In this document: positions 17,476 through 25,495 of the stretch, in pieces
Layout: each line of letters begins with the position of its first letter
How positions within the stretch are numbered: the first letter of the stretch is position 1
The notes under the pieces: model-generated
What the model was told of the DNA's origin: nothing
What the model saw: only the letters and a program-made list of their open reading frames with translations
Database searches by the model: none
Source: Myxococcales bacterium
Lineage (GTDB): Bacteria; Myxococcota_A; Polyangia; GCA-2747355
Length of the DNA stretch: 43,107 nt
Assembly: GCA_020431405.1 (NCBI GenBank)
Contig: JAGQIK010000074.1
Coordinates: 1-43,107 of the forward strand
Direction: 5' to 3'
Position numbers and translations under genes: made by a program

Positions 17476-19254
17476 TTACTTGTCGAGCAGGGCGAAGAGT
17501 TTGTCGCGCGCCGCCTCGAGCTTGGCGGGCGGCTGGTCACATTCGTAGGCGTGCGGGAACAGCTCGCGCGCGATGGCGAGCGCCTTGGCGCGGTCCTTCT
17601 TGGCGGCGAGCACGAGGTACTCGTAGTCCTCCATGCCCTCGCGCGTGAGCTTGATGCGGATCGAGCTTACCGGGATGTGTGACTTGCCGCCGATGATCTC
17701 GGGCTTGCCCGGGTAGTACATCGTGCCGTCGCCGGAGCCGCTGAACTTGCACTGGCCGTTGGGGTTCCAGGCGGTGCTGAGCTGCTCGGCGACCTCGAAG
17801 TAGAGCTCGGCTTTGATGTCGTTGAGGAAGGCGACCCACGGGAAGGCGCGGTTCTGCACGGCCTTGCTGTCGATGACGCGGTTGGGCCAGCCGTGGTCGC
17901 TCTTGTTGGTCGAGGGCTGACCGCACGCGCCGCAGCCGTGCGACATGCAGGACTGATAGCCCCACAGCGCGCGGTTAGACTTTTTTGCCATCCACTTCTT
18001 GTAGAGCGGCAGGCGGTTCTTGGGGCCGCCCTTCTCGTCGGAGGGGTGCGGCTCGACCTCGTTGATCACCGGCACGAAGACGTCGATGACCCCCGCGACG
18101 CCGTGCTTTTCGGAGTCGCCGATGGAGGCCGTCATCAAGACGCGCGCCTTGGGGTCGATCTTGTGCAGGCGCTCGGCGGCGGCCTTGAACTTGTCCCACT
18201 CGTGCTGCTCGCCCGGCTCGTCGACCGGGTAGTAGATCAGGCGGTCGTAGAAGTTGTAGCGCTTGGCGAAGGCGAGCCACTGCGCCAGCTTGTTGTTGCC
18301 GTCGAGGCGCACCGTGGTGACCTTGGCGCCCTTGAGCCGCGTCTTGCCCGTGCCGTCGAGAAAGCCACCCATGTGCTCGAGGAAGATCTTCTGACTGGCG
18401 CCGAACGGCGGCTGGAAGGCGAGGGTGAAGATCGTGAAGCGGTGGTCGAGCGCGCTGCGAACGTACAGCTCGCGCATGCGATAGGCGGCCTTCTCGCTCC
18501 AGTTCTTGTCGCAGCTGTCGGTGCCCGTGTGCGCCTTGCAGGGCTGCGCGTAGTCCATGTTGAACGCCGAGGCCAGCGACGCCGTGGAGGGCAGCGTGAA
18601 GTTGCCGACGTGGAGCGCGATGGGGATGCTGCCGGCCTTGCGCGTGCCGGCGAGCACGACGAGCTCGCCGCGGTAGTCGCCCGGCTTGGCGTTCATCGGC
18701 ACCAGCACGTCGACCCACACCATGCGCGACTGTTTTTCGCGCGCGATGATCGGAAAGGCGCGTCGCTTCTCGCCATAGAAGACGTCGACGTCGGGGATCA
18801 GCGGATCCGGCCACGGCCCAGCGCCGCCCTCGTTGTTGGAGGCGACCTTGACCGTGTAGTAGGTCTCGCGAAAGAGCGTGACGTTGGCCGGCGGGATGGT
18901 GGCGCCGCCAGGGCCGGTGAGCGGCTTGGAGAGCGCCAGCGAGAGGCCCGGGATGTTGCCCGACTTGGCGCTCAGCAGCACCTGGAAGGACTCGAACTCG
19001 TTGCGGCCGGCCTTGATGCGCGCACCCGGCGCCACCGCGACGACCTGGCTCGGCCGCACCTTAATATTAGGGCCCACCACGCCGTAGATCAGGCGCGAGC
19101 GCAGGGCCGCGTCGGCGAGCGGGAACGTCTTGCCGATCACGCTCGACGAGCCGCCACCGCCACCGCCGCCCGGACCGTTCGTTTTGGAAGGACAGGCGCA
19201 CGCCAGCGTGGCGAGCAGCGCGAGCGCCAGGGCGCTTCTCGGGTGAAGAGGCAT
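17476..19254 (-). CDS. DUF4091/GH123-like lipoprotein
   Basis: A 592-residue lipoprotein. The signal peptide MPLHPRSALALALLATLACAC gives a lipobox LACAC; a Gly/Ser linker follows. An N-terminal beta-sandwich (about 45-230) precedes a barrel with YYPVDEPGEQHEW near residue 340 (the DEP motif of GH123/DUF4091) and the closing motif SIRIKLTREGMEDYEYL near 546. A Cys-rich stretch (SCMSHGCGACGQPS) in the barrel is not shared with the two paralogues. The ATG overlaps the flippase stop by one base (TGATG), so they are translationally coupled. It is likely anchored in the outer membrane or periplasm and acts on the polysaccharide made by this operon; substrate unknown. Confidence 0.85.
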   Translation of the reverse strand: MPLHPRSALALALLATLACACPSKTNGPGGGGGGGSSSVIGKTFPLADAALRSRLIYGVVGPNIKVRPSQVVAVAPGARIKAGRNEFESFQVLLSAKSGNIPGLSLALSKPLTGPGGATIPPANVTLFRETYYTVKVASNNEGGAGPWPDPLIPDVDVFYGEKRRAFPIIAREKQSRMVWVDVLVPMNAKPGDYRGELVVLAGTRKAGSIPIALHVGNFTLPSTASLASAFNMDYAQPCKAHTGTDSCDKNWSEKAAYRMRELYVRSALDHRFTIFTLAFQPPFGASQKIFLEHMGGFLDGTGKTRLKGAKVTTVRLDGNNKLAQWLAFAKRYNFYDRLIYYPVDEPGEQHEWDKFKAAAERLHKIDPKARVLMTASIGDSEKHGVAGVIDVFVPVINEVEPHPSDEKGGPKNRLPLYKKWMAKKSNRALWGYQSCMSHGCGACGQPSTNKSDHGWPNRVIDSKAVQNRAFPWVAFLNDIKAELYFEVAEQLSTAWNPNGQCKFSGSGDGTMYYPGKPEIIGGKSHIPVSSIRIKLTREGMEDYEYLVLAAKKDRAKALAIARELFPHAYECDQPPAKLEAARDKLFALLDK

Positions 19255-20906
19255 CAGCTCTTGTCGGGTTCCTTCTTGTCGTCGTCGTCGTCGGCCTTCG
19301 GCGCGTCGTCGTCGGCTTTCGGCTCGTCGGTCTCGGCTTCGGCCTTCGGCGCGTCGCCTTCGCCCTCGGCGCGCTCGCCTTCGCCCTCTTCGCCCTCTTC
19401 GCCCTCTTCCTCGTCCTCGCCACCACCGCCGCGACGCAGGATCGCCGTCTTGACCAGGCGCAGGAACTCGCGGCTGACCGTCGGCGCCAGCACCAGCGCC
19501 GAAGGCACGAACACGATGGCGCCGATGCCGACCTCGGCGATGAGCACCACCACGCGCAGGAACTTGCTCGGGCCGCCAGCCCAGCCGATCTGCATGAACA
19601 GGTAGTGCGAGCCGATCACCGCCGCCGCCATCGGAACGCAGGCAAACAGCGGCGGGATCATGCCCCACGTCAGCTTGCGCATGGAGATGTTGGCCGCCGA
19701 GCGCGCCATCCACAAAGACAGGATCGCGTTGGCGCCGAAGGCGATGCCCGGCGCGGCGCAGGTCCACAGCGGCCCGAAGCGCTGCAGCACCACGATGCTC
19801 AGCAGCAGCATGCCGATCTTGGTGATCTCGAGCATCATCACCGTGCGCGGCCGATTGAGCACCTGCAGGAACGAGTTGACCGTCCAGCCGATGGGGCGCA
19901 CCACCGACAGCGTCGAGAGCACCGCGACCATCGGCCACATCGAAGCCCACTCCTCGTTGAAGATCGCGGTGGTCAGCGCGTTGGCGACCGATCCGAGGCC
20001 GACGGCGAGCGGAAACATCACCAGCGCCAGCAGCGCGCTGGCGCGGATCAGCGCCTGACCGCGCTCCTCGTCGTCCATGCGCGCGAACGACGGCAGCAGC
20101 ACGTCGCCGATGTGCTCGCCGACGGTGGTCGCCGGGATGTCAGCGAGGTTGTAGGCGAGCGCGTACTGGCCGGCGGTCGCCGAGCCGAAGTAGCGCGCCA
20201 TCAACAGGTTGTCCCAGGTGCGCGCGAACGAGCCCGCCGCGTGGCCGACGGCGAGCGGCACGCCGAAGGCGAAGATCTTCTTCGTCAGATCCATCGAGAG
20301 CTTGTGCGGCTTGAGCCACTCGCTCCACTTCACGGCGAGCGCCATCCAGATGAACGACACGCCCCACTGCCCGATGTTGCCCCACACGATGGCGTAGCCG
20401 CCGAAGTTCTGCATGGCGAGCACGACGCCGAGGGCGGCGTACAGAAACTGCGCCGCGCTGCTCGAAGCGGCGATGGTGCGAAAGCGCAGGTCGCGCGCGA
20501 GGATGCGTTCAGGACCGGTGGCGATGCGTTCGATGGCGAGCACCGCTGCCATGCCGGGGATGTACTTGACGGCGCCCTTGGAACCGAAGAACGGCACGAT
20601 CTGGCGCCGGAAGACGACCACCGCGGCGAGCGCCGGCAAGCCGATGCCGAGGTGATAGACCGTGCAGTGCCACGCCGCGATGGCACCAGAGGCGGGCTTG
20701 GCGACGATGTAATTGAAGATGCCGAATCGCGTCAGCTCGTCCACCGTGATGACGATGGCGCTGGCGACGGCCGACACGTCACCGTAGTCGGCCTTGGCGA
20801 TATAGCGAGTGAGCACCAGTGTGGCGACCACGCCGATGACGCGGCCGCCGACACTGCTCAAGATCGTCCAGGCGGCTCCGCGAACCGCCTTGTGTCCGAT
20901 CGACAT
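19254..20906 (-). CDS. wzx: Polysaccharide flippase (Wzx type) with acidic C-terminal tail
   Basis: A 550-residue inner-membrane protein of the MOP/Wzx family that should flip undecaprenyl-linked repeat units to the periplasm. It has 12 or more hydrophobic helices, starting with AAWTILSSVGGRVIGVVATL, and the family stretch GGYAIVWGNIGQWGVSFIW. After the last helix (about residue 490) it carries about 58 residues that are almost entirely Glu, Asp, Gly, Lys, Ala and Pro (GEDEEEGEEGEEGEGE, then repeated PKADDD), which is not normal for Wzx. The ATG has GAGGAA 9 nt upstream. It is the first gene of the long minus-strand operon and divergent from the OPX gene. Confidence 0.88.
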   Translation of the reverse strand: MSIGHKAVRGAAWTILSSVGGRVIGVVATLVLTRYIAKADYGDVSAVASAIVITVDELTRFGIFNYIVAKPASGAIAAWHCTVYHLGIGLPALAAVVVFRRQIVPFFGSKGAVKYIPGMAAVLAIERIATGPERILARDLRFRTIAASSSAAQFLYAALGVVLAMQNFGGYAIVWGNIGQWGVSFIWMALAVKWSEWLKPHKLSMDLTKKIFAFGVPLAVGHAAGSFARTWDNLLMARYFGSATAGQYALAYNLADIPATTVGEHIGDVLLPSFARMDDEERGQALIRASALLALVMFPLAVGLGSVANALTTAIFNEEWASMWPMVAVLSTLSVVRPIGWTVNSFLQVLNRPRTVMMLEITKIGMLLLSIVVLQRFGPLWTCAAPGIAFGANAILSLWMARSAANISMRKLTWGMIPPLFACVPMAAAVIGSHYLFMQIGWAGGPSKFLRVVVLIAEVGIGAIVFVPSALVLAPTVSREFLRLVKTAILRRGGGGEDEEEGEEGEEGEGERAEGEGDAPKAEAETDEPKADDDAPKADDDDDKKEPDKS

Positions 20907-21059
20907 GCGTATTGATTCCTCGGGTTGCTCGCAGGACAGCGAAGGAGCGAAAACGGTATCACAAACGCGCGATTTTGGACTAGCGGGGTCGTGCGTCCTT
21001 CGTTAGCCTACGACCCTTCATTGAATGTAGTTTCACGCCCAAAGCAGGATTTCGATCTG
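20907..21059. promoter_or_regulatory. Divergent control region between flippase and OPX genes
   Basis: These 153 bp must hold the promoters of both export operons. A dyad gggtcgt (20986-20992) / acgaccc (21010-21016) with 17 bp between the arms, and a wider pair cgaagga (20940-20946) / tccttcg (20996-21002), are candidate operators. No -10/-35 pair is convincing by eye. Confidence 0.35.
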
Positions 21060-21665
21060 ATGAGCAAGCTACGCCTCTCTGCGGTTCTCATCGCCGCGCT
21101 GCTGTTGCTGTCTGCCTGCCCCGCGCCGGTCTGCAACTACAACTACAAGCGCGAACCGGATCCGCGTAAGCCTGGCGCCGAATACCAGATCGGCATCGGC
21201 GACAGCTTGCGCATCAACGTCTGGAAGAACCAGGACCTCTCGACACCGGCGATCGTGCGCCCCGACGGCACGATCACCATGGCGCTGATCGGCGACATCA
21301 AGGCGGCCGGGCGCCATCCGTCGCAGCTCAAGGCCGAGATCTCGATGCGCCTGAAGAAGTTCCTCGCCACCGTGCCCCCGGTGACCATCGCGGTCGATCA
21401 GGTGCGCAGCTACCGCTTCACCGTCAGCGGTCAGGTGGCGCGCGGCGGACAGTTCTCGCCCAACAAGTACGTCACCGTCAGCGAGGCCATCGCGCTGGCG
21501 CAGGGCATGACGCGCTTTGCCGACGCCGACAACACGGTGCTGATCCGCGTGCGCGCCAACGGCAAGATCACGCGCATCCCCATCTGTTGGAAACAGATCG
21601 AGCTCGGCAAGCGCCCAGACATGGACATCGTGATGCTCGCCGGCGACCGTTTGCACGTTCCCTAA
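21060..21665 (+). CDS. Short Wza-like polysaccharide export (OPX) lipoprotein
   Basis: A 201-residue periplasmic export protein. The ATG at 21060 gives a signal peptide with lipobox LLSAC (Cys20). Residues 42-113 form the Poly_export (PES) domain (YQIGIGDSLRINVWKN, IVRPDGTITM, VPPVTIAV) and 119-199 an SLBB domain closing with LAGDRLHVP. It ends there: there is no further SLBB domain and no C-terminal amphipathic helix, which forms the outer-membrane pore in E. coli Wza. Composite translocons made of such a short OPX plus a separate beta-barrel are known from Myxococcus xanthus; the barrel at 6479 is the candidate partner. It heads an operon with the ACP (20 bp later) and ligase genes. Confidence 0.88.
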   Translation: MSKLRLSAVLIAALLLLSACPAPVCNYNYKREPDPRKPGAEYQIGIGDSLRINVWKNQDLSTPAIVRPDGTITMALIGDIKAAGRHPSQLKAEISMRLKKFLATVPPVTIAVDQVRSYRFTVSGQVARGGQFSPNKYVTVSEAIALAQGMTRFADADNTVLIRVRANGKITRIPICWKQIELGKRPDMDIVMLAGDRLHVP

Positions 21666-21685
21666 GCCGCGAAAGGCCCACACAC

Positions 21686-21937
21686 ATGTCTGACGACACC
21701 CGTACACAGGTCCGCGAATTCATCCTGATGAACTTCCTCGACGGCGGCGATGACTCGCAGCTGAAGGACGACGTGTCGCTCGAGCGCGCTCACATCGTCG
21801 ACTCGGCGCGCGCCCTCGAGATGATCCTCTTCATCGAGGACACCTTTGGTTTCGAGGTCGACAACGAAGACGCGACGCCGGAGAACTTCGACTCCGTCAA
21901 CGCCATCGTCGCCTACGTCGAGCGCAAGAAGGGCTAA
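21686..21937 (+). CDS. Acyl carrier protein
   Basis: An 83-residue acyl/aminoacyl carrier protein. Ser40 in AHIVDSARALEMILFIEDTF is at the phosphopantetheine attachment site (DS[LA] followed by a helix rich in hydrophobic residues and an EDxFG-like end); the rest is the usual four-helix pattern. It lies 20 bp after the OPX gene and 22 bp before the AMP-forming ligase gene. It should be activated by a phosphopantetheinyl transferase such as that at 27722 and loaded by the ligase. The close coupling with an export gene argues for a role in modifying the polysaccharide rather than in fatty-acid synthesis. Confidence 0.88.
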   Translation: MSDDTRTQVREFILMNFLDGGDDSQLKDDVSLERAHIVDSARALEMILFIEDTFGFEVDNEDATPENFDSVNAIVAYVERKKG

Positions 21938-21959
21938 GGCCCGAGCGGGAGCCACGCAC

Positions 21960-23564
21960 ATGCGAGTCAGCCACGTCACGCTGCTTCACGAGTACCTCGA
22001 GCGCAACGCGCAACGTCACCCCGACAAAGAGGCGCTGATCGTCAAGAAGCGGCGCTTGACGTGGGGCGACGTGGATCGCATGGCGAGCAAGCTCGCCAAC
22101 AGCCTGCGTGACCTCGGCGTGCAGCGCGGCGACCGCGTCTGCACCTATCTCGACAACTCGGTCGAGACCTGCATCGCGATCTTCGGCATCCTGCGCGCCG
22201 ACGCCGTCTTCTCGGTGATCAACGCGCAGACCAAGGTCGACAAGCTGACGTACATGCTCAACGACTGTCGCGCCAAGGCGGTGATCACCGACGGTCTGCT
22301 CGAGCGTGTCTTCCAGGACGTCTTCCCGCACACGCCGCACGTGCAGCACGCGCTGCTGGTGATGGAGAGCGAGACCGAGGATCCGCCGCGCTCGAGCATC
22401 GCCAAGGTGAAGCTGCACAGCTTCGAGAAGCTGCTCGCCGCCGCGTCGGACAAGCTGCCCGTCACGCGCAACATCCCCGTCGATCTGGCGAGCATCATCT
22501 ACACCTCGGGCACCACCGGTGATCCCAAGGGCGTGATGCTGACGCACCACAACATGGTCTCGGCGGCCGAGTCGATCACGACCTACCTGCGCAACACGCC
22601 CGACGACAAGATCTGCAGCGTGCTGCCGATGTCGTTCGACTACGGCATGTACCAGTGGCTGATGACCAACCAGTTTGGCGGCACGCTGGTGCTCGAACGC
22701 TCGTTCAACTACCCGTCGCCGGTGTTGAAGCTGATCGAAAAAGAGCAGTGCACGGGCTTTCCGATCGTGCCGACCATCGTCTCGATCCTCAAAGCCTTCG
22801 TCGCCAAGGGGCTCAAGCTCGAGACCGTCAAGTACATGACCAACACGGCGGCGGCGCTGTCGAGCTCGCATATCGAGACGATGCAAGCGATCTGCCCCAA
22901 CGCGAACATCTTCTCGATGTACGGGCTGACCGAGTGCAAGCGCGTCGCCTATCTCGATCCCGAGCTGATCAACACGAAGTGGCAATCGGTCGGCAAGGCG
23001 ATGCCCAACATGGAGACCTTCATCGTCGACGCCGACGGTAAGCGCGTCCCGCCCAACACCGTGGGCGAGCTCGTGATCCGCGGCCCGCACGTGATGAAGG
23101 GCTACTGGGAGAAGCCCGAGGCGACGGCCGAGCGGCTCAAGCCCGGCGACCTGCCCAACGAGATGCACCTCTACAGCGGTGACCTCTTCAAGATGGACGA
23201 AGAGGGCTTCCTCTACTTCGTCTCGCGGCGCGACGACATCATCAAGAGCCGCGGCGAGAAGGTCTCGCCCAAAGAGGTGGAAAACTGCCTCTACAACATG
23301 GGCGGCGTGAGCGAGGCGGCCGTCGTCGGCGTCGATGACGAGGTCCTCGGCCAGGCGATCAAGGCCTACCTCGTGCTGACCGGCGAAAAAGAGTACAAGC
23401 CGCGCGACGTCGTGGCGTGGTGCACGCAGCGCCTCGAGCCCTTCATGGTGCCCAAGTACGTCACGTTCCTCTCCTCGCTGCCCAAGACCACGTCGAACAA
23501 GATCACCAAGAAGAACATCGCCGACTGGGCCAAGCGCACCTACGTCTCCGGCGACCCCGCCTGA
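21960..23564 (+). CDS. AMP-forming acyl/aminoacyl ligase (ANL family)
   Basis: A 534-residue adenylating enzyme expected to activate a carboxylate with ATP and pass it to the phosphopantetheine arm of the ACP. Core motifs: IIYTSGTTGDPKGVMLTHHN at about residue 179 (A3), MYGLTE at about 320 (A5), YSGDLFKMDEEGFLYFVSRR at about 405 (A7/A8), GEKVSPKEVEN, and TTSNKITKKN near 511 (A10 with the catalytic Lys). GGGAG lies before the ATG at 21960. ACP plus ligase plus a fold-III PLP decarboxylase is a set also found in exosortase-A-associated EPS loci. The substrate is unknown: an amino acid or a decarboxylation product would fit the neighbourhood, a short fatty acid is the alternative. Confidence 0.88.
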   Translation: MRVSHVTLLHEYLERNAQRHPDKEALIVKKRRLTWGDVDRMASKLANSLRDLGVQRGDRVCTYLDNSVETCIAIFGILRADAVFSVINAQTKVDKLTYMLNDCRAKAVITDGLLERVFQDVFPHTPHVQHALLVMESETEDPPRSSIAKVKLHSFEKLLAAASDKLPVTRNIPVDLASIIYTSGTTGDPKGVMLTHHNMVSAAESITTYLRNTPDDKICSVLPMSFDYGMYQWLMTNQFGGTLVLERSFNYPSPVLKLIEKEQCTGFPIVPTIVSILKAFVAKGLKLETVKYMTNTAAALSSSHIETMQAICPNANIFSMYGLTECKRVAYLDPELINTKWQSVGKAMPNMETFIVDADGKRVPPNTVGELVIRGPHVMKGYWEKPEATAERLKPGDLPNEMHLYSGDLFKMDEEGFLYFVSRRDDIIKSRGEKVSPKEVENCLYNMGGVSEAAVVGVDDEVLGQAIKAYLVLTGEKEYKPRDVVAWCTQRLEPFMVPKYVTFLSSLPKTTSNKITKKNIADWAKRTYVSGDPA

Positions 23565-23565
23565 T

Positions 23566-23719
23566 CGGGGTCACTCTCCGATCTCCAACCTCCCGATTTC
23601 CAACGGCGCATAGACCACAATGACATTTCCGCTTACCGGAAATGTCCGGTATGCGGAAATGTCAATGCGGTCTATACGCGCCGCAGTTTCCACGCGTTGC
23701 GAGTTGGAGAGTGACCCCG
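23566..23719. repeat. 154-bp symmetric palindromic element (MITE-like)
   Basis: Two 75-nt arms (23566-23640 and 23645-23719) flank AATG. The outer 14 bp (cggggtcactctcc and its complement) match exactly, the inner 31 bp of each arm match with three differences, and the 30 bp between are diverged but equally long. The centre holds three copies of CGGAAATGTC or its complement. It starts 1 nt after the ligase stop and ends 6 nt before the TACAAT box of the SGNH-like gene. No transposase, no clear target-site duplication and no second copy in this window. Could be a miniature transposable element, a REP-like repeat or a very large bidirectional terminator. Confidence 0.7.
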
Positions 23720-23725
23720 TTGGGC

Positions 23726-23731
23726 TACAAT
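23726..23731 (+). promoter_or_regulatory. -10-like TACAAT, 6 nt before the ATG at 23738
   Basis: GGCTACAATGT precedes the start codon with exactly 6 nt between hexamer and ATG, identical in geometry and sequence context to the paralogue at 28446. A TTGGAG at 23704-23709, inside the palindromic element, could be the -35 (16 bp spacing). Confidence 0.5.
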
Positions 23732-23737
23732 GTGTGC

Positions 23738-25441
23738 ATGCGGCTTATTCGGTGTGCCGTGTGCACCGCGCTGCTGCTCGGGTTGAGCGGTGGGGCGGCG
23801 CACGCGCAGTTTGTTGATTTTCTGAAGTCTTCCGGCGAGACGCTCGAGTCACACACGGGCCTTTGGTTCGGCACGTGGATGACGAGCAACACGCCCAAGC
23901 TGCCCATCGAGACGCTCACGCGTGCCACCAAGGAAGCCGTTACCGGCGGCGTGGCGCTCAAGGTCATCGCGCGGCCAGGCTCCATCGGGCGCATCTCGTA
24001 CGAGCACGAGCGCGGCGCGACGTTCTCGCCGGCGATCCTGACGTTCTACGCCAAGGCCTCGCGCAACGTGTCGCTGCGCGTGTTCCGCTCGACCATCCCG
24101 GCGACGACCGTGGTGCAGCTGACGACCCAGTGGCAGAAGTTCAACATCGACACCACCGGCAAAGCCATCGACTGGCTCCTGACGTTCGAGCTGGCGCAGG
24201 CCGCCTCGCAAGAGACGTCGTACATCATCGATCGTGTCGGCCTCGAATCGACAGCCTCGCCGCAGAACCTCGGCGGCGCCACCACGGGCCCCGATCAGGA
24301 CCTCTCCACGTCGGCGCTGGTGCTCGGTGCGAGCAACGTCTCGGCCATCGCACAGAAGCTCAACAACAAGCAGCCCTTCAAGATCGTCTCGCTCGGCGAC
24401 GGTGTGATGGAAGGGCTGCAGATGGATCTCGGCAACGGCTACTCGTGGACGCGCGCGATCAAAGACAACTACGTCTACCCGGCTGTGCTCGGGCAGATGC
24501 TTCGCGCCGACTACGGCTACCCCAACGTCACGGTCAACAACTTCGGCGGCTACGTCTACACGGCCGCCGACGCGATCTCGCAAAACTCCGTGCAGACCTT
24601 GCTCGCGCCGCAGCTGTCCGCCGGCGACCTCGTGATCCTCGAGCTCGGCCGCAACGACCTCGTCGACGGCGCCAGCATCGCGACCTTCAAGTCGCGCGTG
24701 AAGACGCTCATCGGCCAGATCAAGGCGCTCGGCGTGACCAACATCATCTACGCCGGTCTGACCATGACGCAGGGGCTCGCCTCGCAGAGCGCCGCGATCC
24801 GCCAGACGCTGCAGCAGCTGGTCACCGAAGAGAACATCGCGGTGCTCGATCTGACGCAGTACGCGCTGTTTCGCGGGGTGGCGTTTTCGTGGGCCGACTC
24901 GGCCAACCAGTCACACCCCGACGCCTCGGGGCACATGTTCATCGCCAAGATGCTGACCACGATCTTCAGCGGTCAGCATTTCAACGTCGTCAACGTGCCG
25001 CCCGTCACCACCAATCCGCAGCCAGACAGCGGCCCCGGCCCCAGCGACGGCGGCGTCAACCCCGGCAGCGACGGCGGCGTCAATCCGGGCAGCGACGGCG
25101 GCAGCAATCCCGGCAGTGACGGCGGCACCAATTCGGGCAGCGACGGCGGCACCAATCCCGGCAGCGATGGTGGCGTCAATCCCGGCAGTGACGGCGGCGT
25201 CAATCCGGGCAGCGATGGCGGCGTCAATCCGGGCAGCGACGGCGGCGTCAACCCCGTCGGCGACGGCGGCGGCAACGGCAGCTTCGACGTTGGCTTCAAC
25301 CCCAACCCGCCCAACGCCGACGGCGAGTCGGGCGGCGGCTGCTGCGCCATCGGCGCGACCTCGCCGACGGCAACTCCGATCCTCGTCCTGCTGGCGCTGG
25401 CGCTGCTGCTGGGCAGCGCGCGCCGCCGCCGCCGGCGCTGA
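23738..25441 (+). CDS. SGNH-like surface protein, copy 1, with MYXO-CTERM-like tail
   Basis: A 567-residue secreted protein. Residues 1-24 are a signal peptide (ending AHAQ). About 35-170 is a beta-sandwich resembling a carbohydrate-binding module. About 195-410 is an SGNH/GDSL-like hydrolase domain: block I reads SLGDGVMEG with Gly222 where the nucleophilic Ser belongs, block III ELGRND is intact, and the histidine block is DSANQSHPDASGH. A linker of nine GSDGGVNP-type repeats follows, then FDVGFNPNPPNADG, a Cys pair (GGGCCAIG), a hydrophobic helix and six Arg. An in-frame earlier ATG inside the palindromic element is rejected. Probably a surface-anchored glycan-binding or non-classical esterase-like protein. 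Confidence 0.85.
   Translation: MRLIRCAVCTALLLGLSGGAAHAQFVDFLKSSGETLESHTGLWFGTWMTSNTPKLPIETLTRATKEAVTGGVALKVIARPGSIGRISYEHERGATFSPAILTFYAKASRNVSLRVFRSTIPATTVVQLTTQWQKFNIDTTGKAIDWLLTFELAQAASQETSYIIDRVGLESTASPQNLGGATTGPDQDLSTSALVLGASNVSAIAQKLNNKQPFKIVSLGDGVMEGLQMDLGNGYSWTRAIKDNYVYPAVLGQMLRADYGYPNVTVNNFGGYVYTAADAISQNSVQTLLAPQLSAGDLVILELGRNDLVDGASIATFKSRVKTLIGQIKALGVTNIIYAGLTMTQGLASQSAAIRQTLQQLVTEENIAVLDLTQYALFRGVAFSWADSANQSHPDASGHMFIAKMLTTIFSGQHFNVVNVPPVTTNPQPDSGPGPSDGGVNPGSDGGVNPGSDGGSNPGSDGGTNSGSDGGTNPGSDGGVNPGSDGGVNPGSDGGVNPGSDGGVNPVGDGGGNGSFDVGFNPNPPNADGESGGGCCAIGATSPTATPILVLLALALLLGSARRRRRR
25041..25256 (+). repeat. 24-bp tandem repeats encoding GSDGGVNP linkers
   Basis: Nine 24-bp units encode GSDGG[VST]NP between the SGNH domain and the sorting tail. 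Near-identical units are open to slippage, which would only change linker length. Confidence 0.8.
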
Positions 25442-25495
25442 TCGTCAGCGCGCGAGCACGCCAAGAAAACGCGCGCACCGCGAGTAGTACAGGCA

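Noticed and set aside
23555-23730. Target-site duplication around the palindrome
   Set aside because: The flanks (gcctgat and ttgggct) show no direct repeat, so transposition is suggested but not proven.
23642-23737. Earlier start of SGNH-like copy 1 inside the palindromic element
   Set aside because: It would bury the signal peptide; copy 2 starts at the homologous position with the same upstream TACAAT box.
24998-25260. CRISPR-like array
   Set aside because: The regular 24-bp units are in-frame linker codons (GSDGGVNP) without unique spacers.
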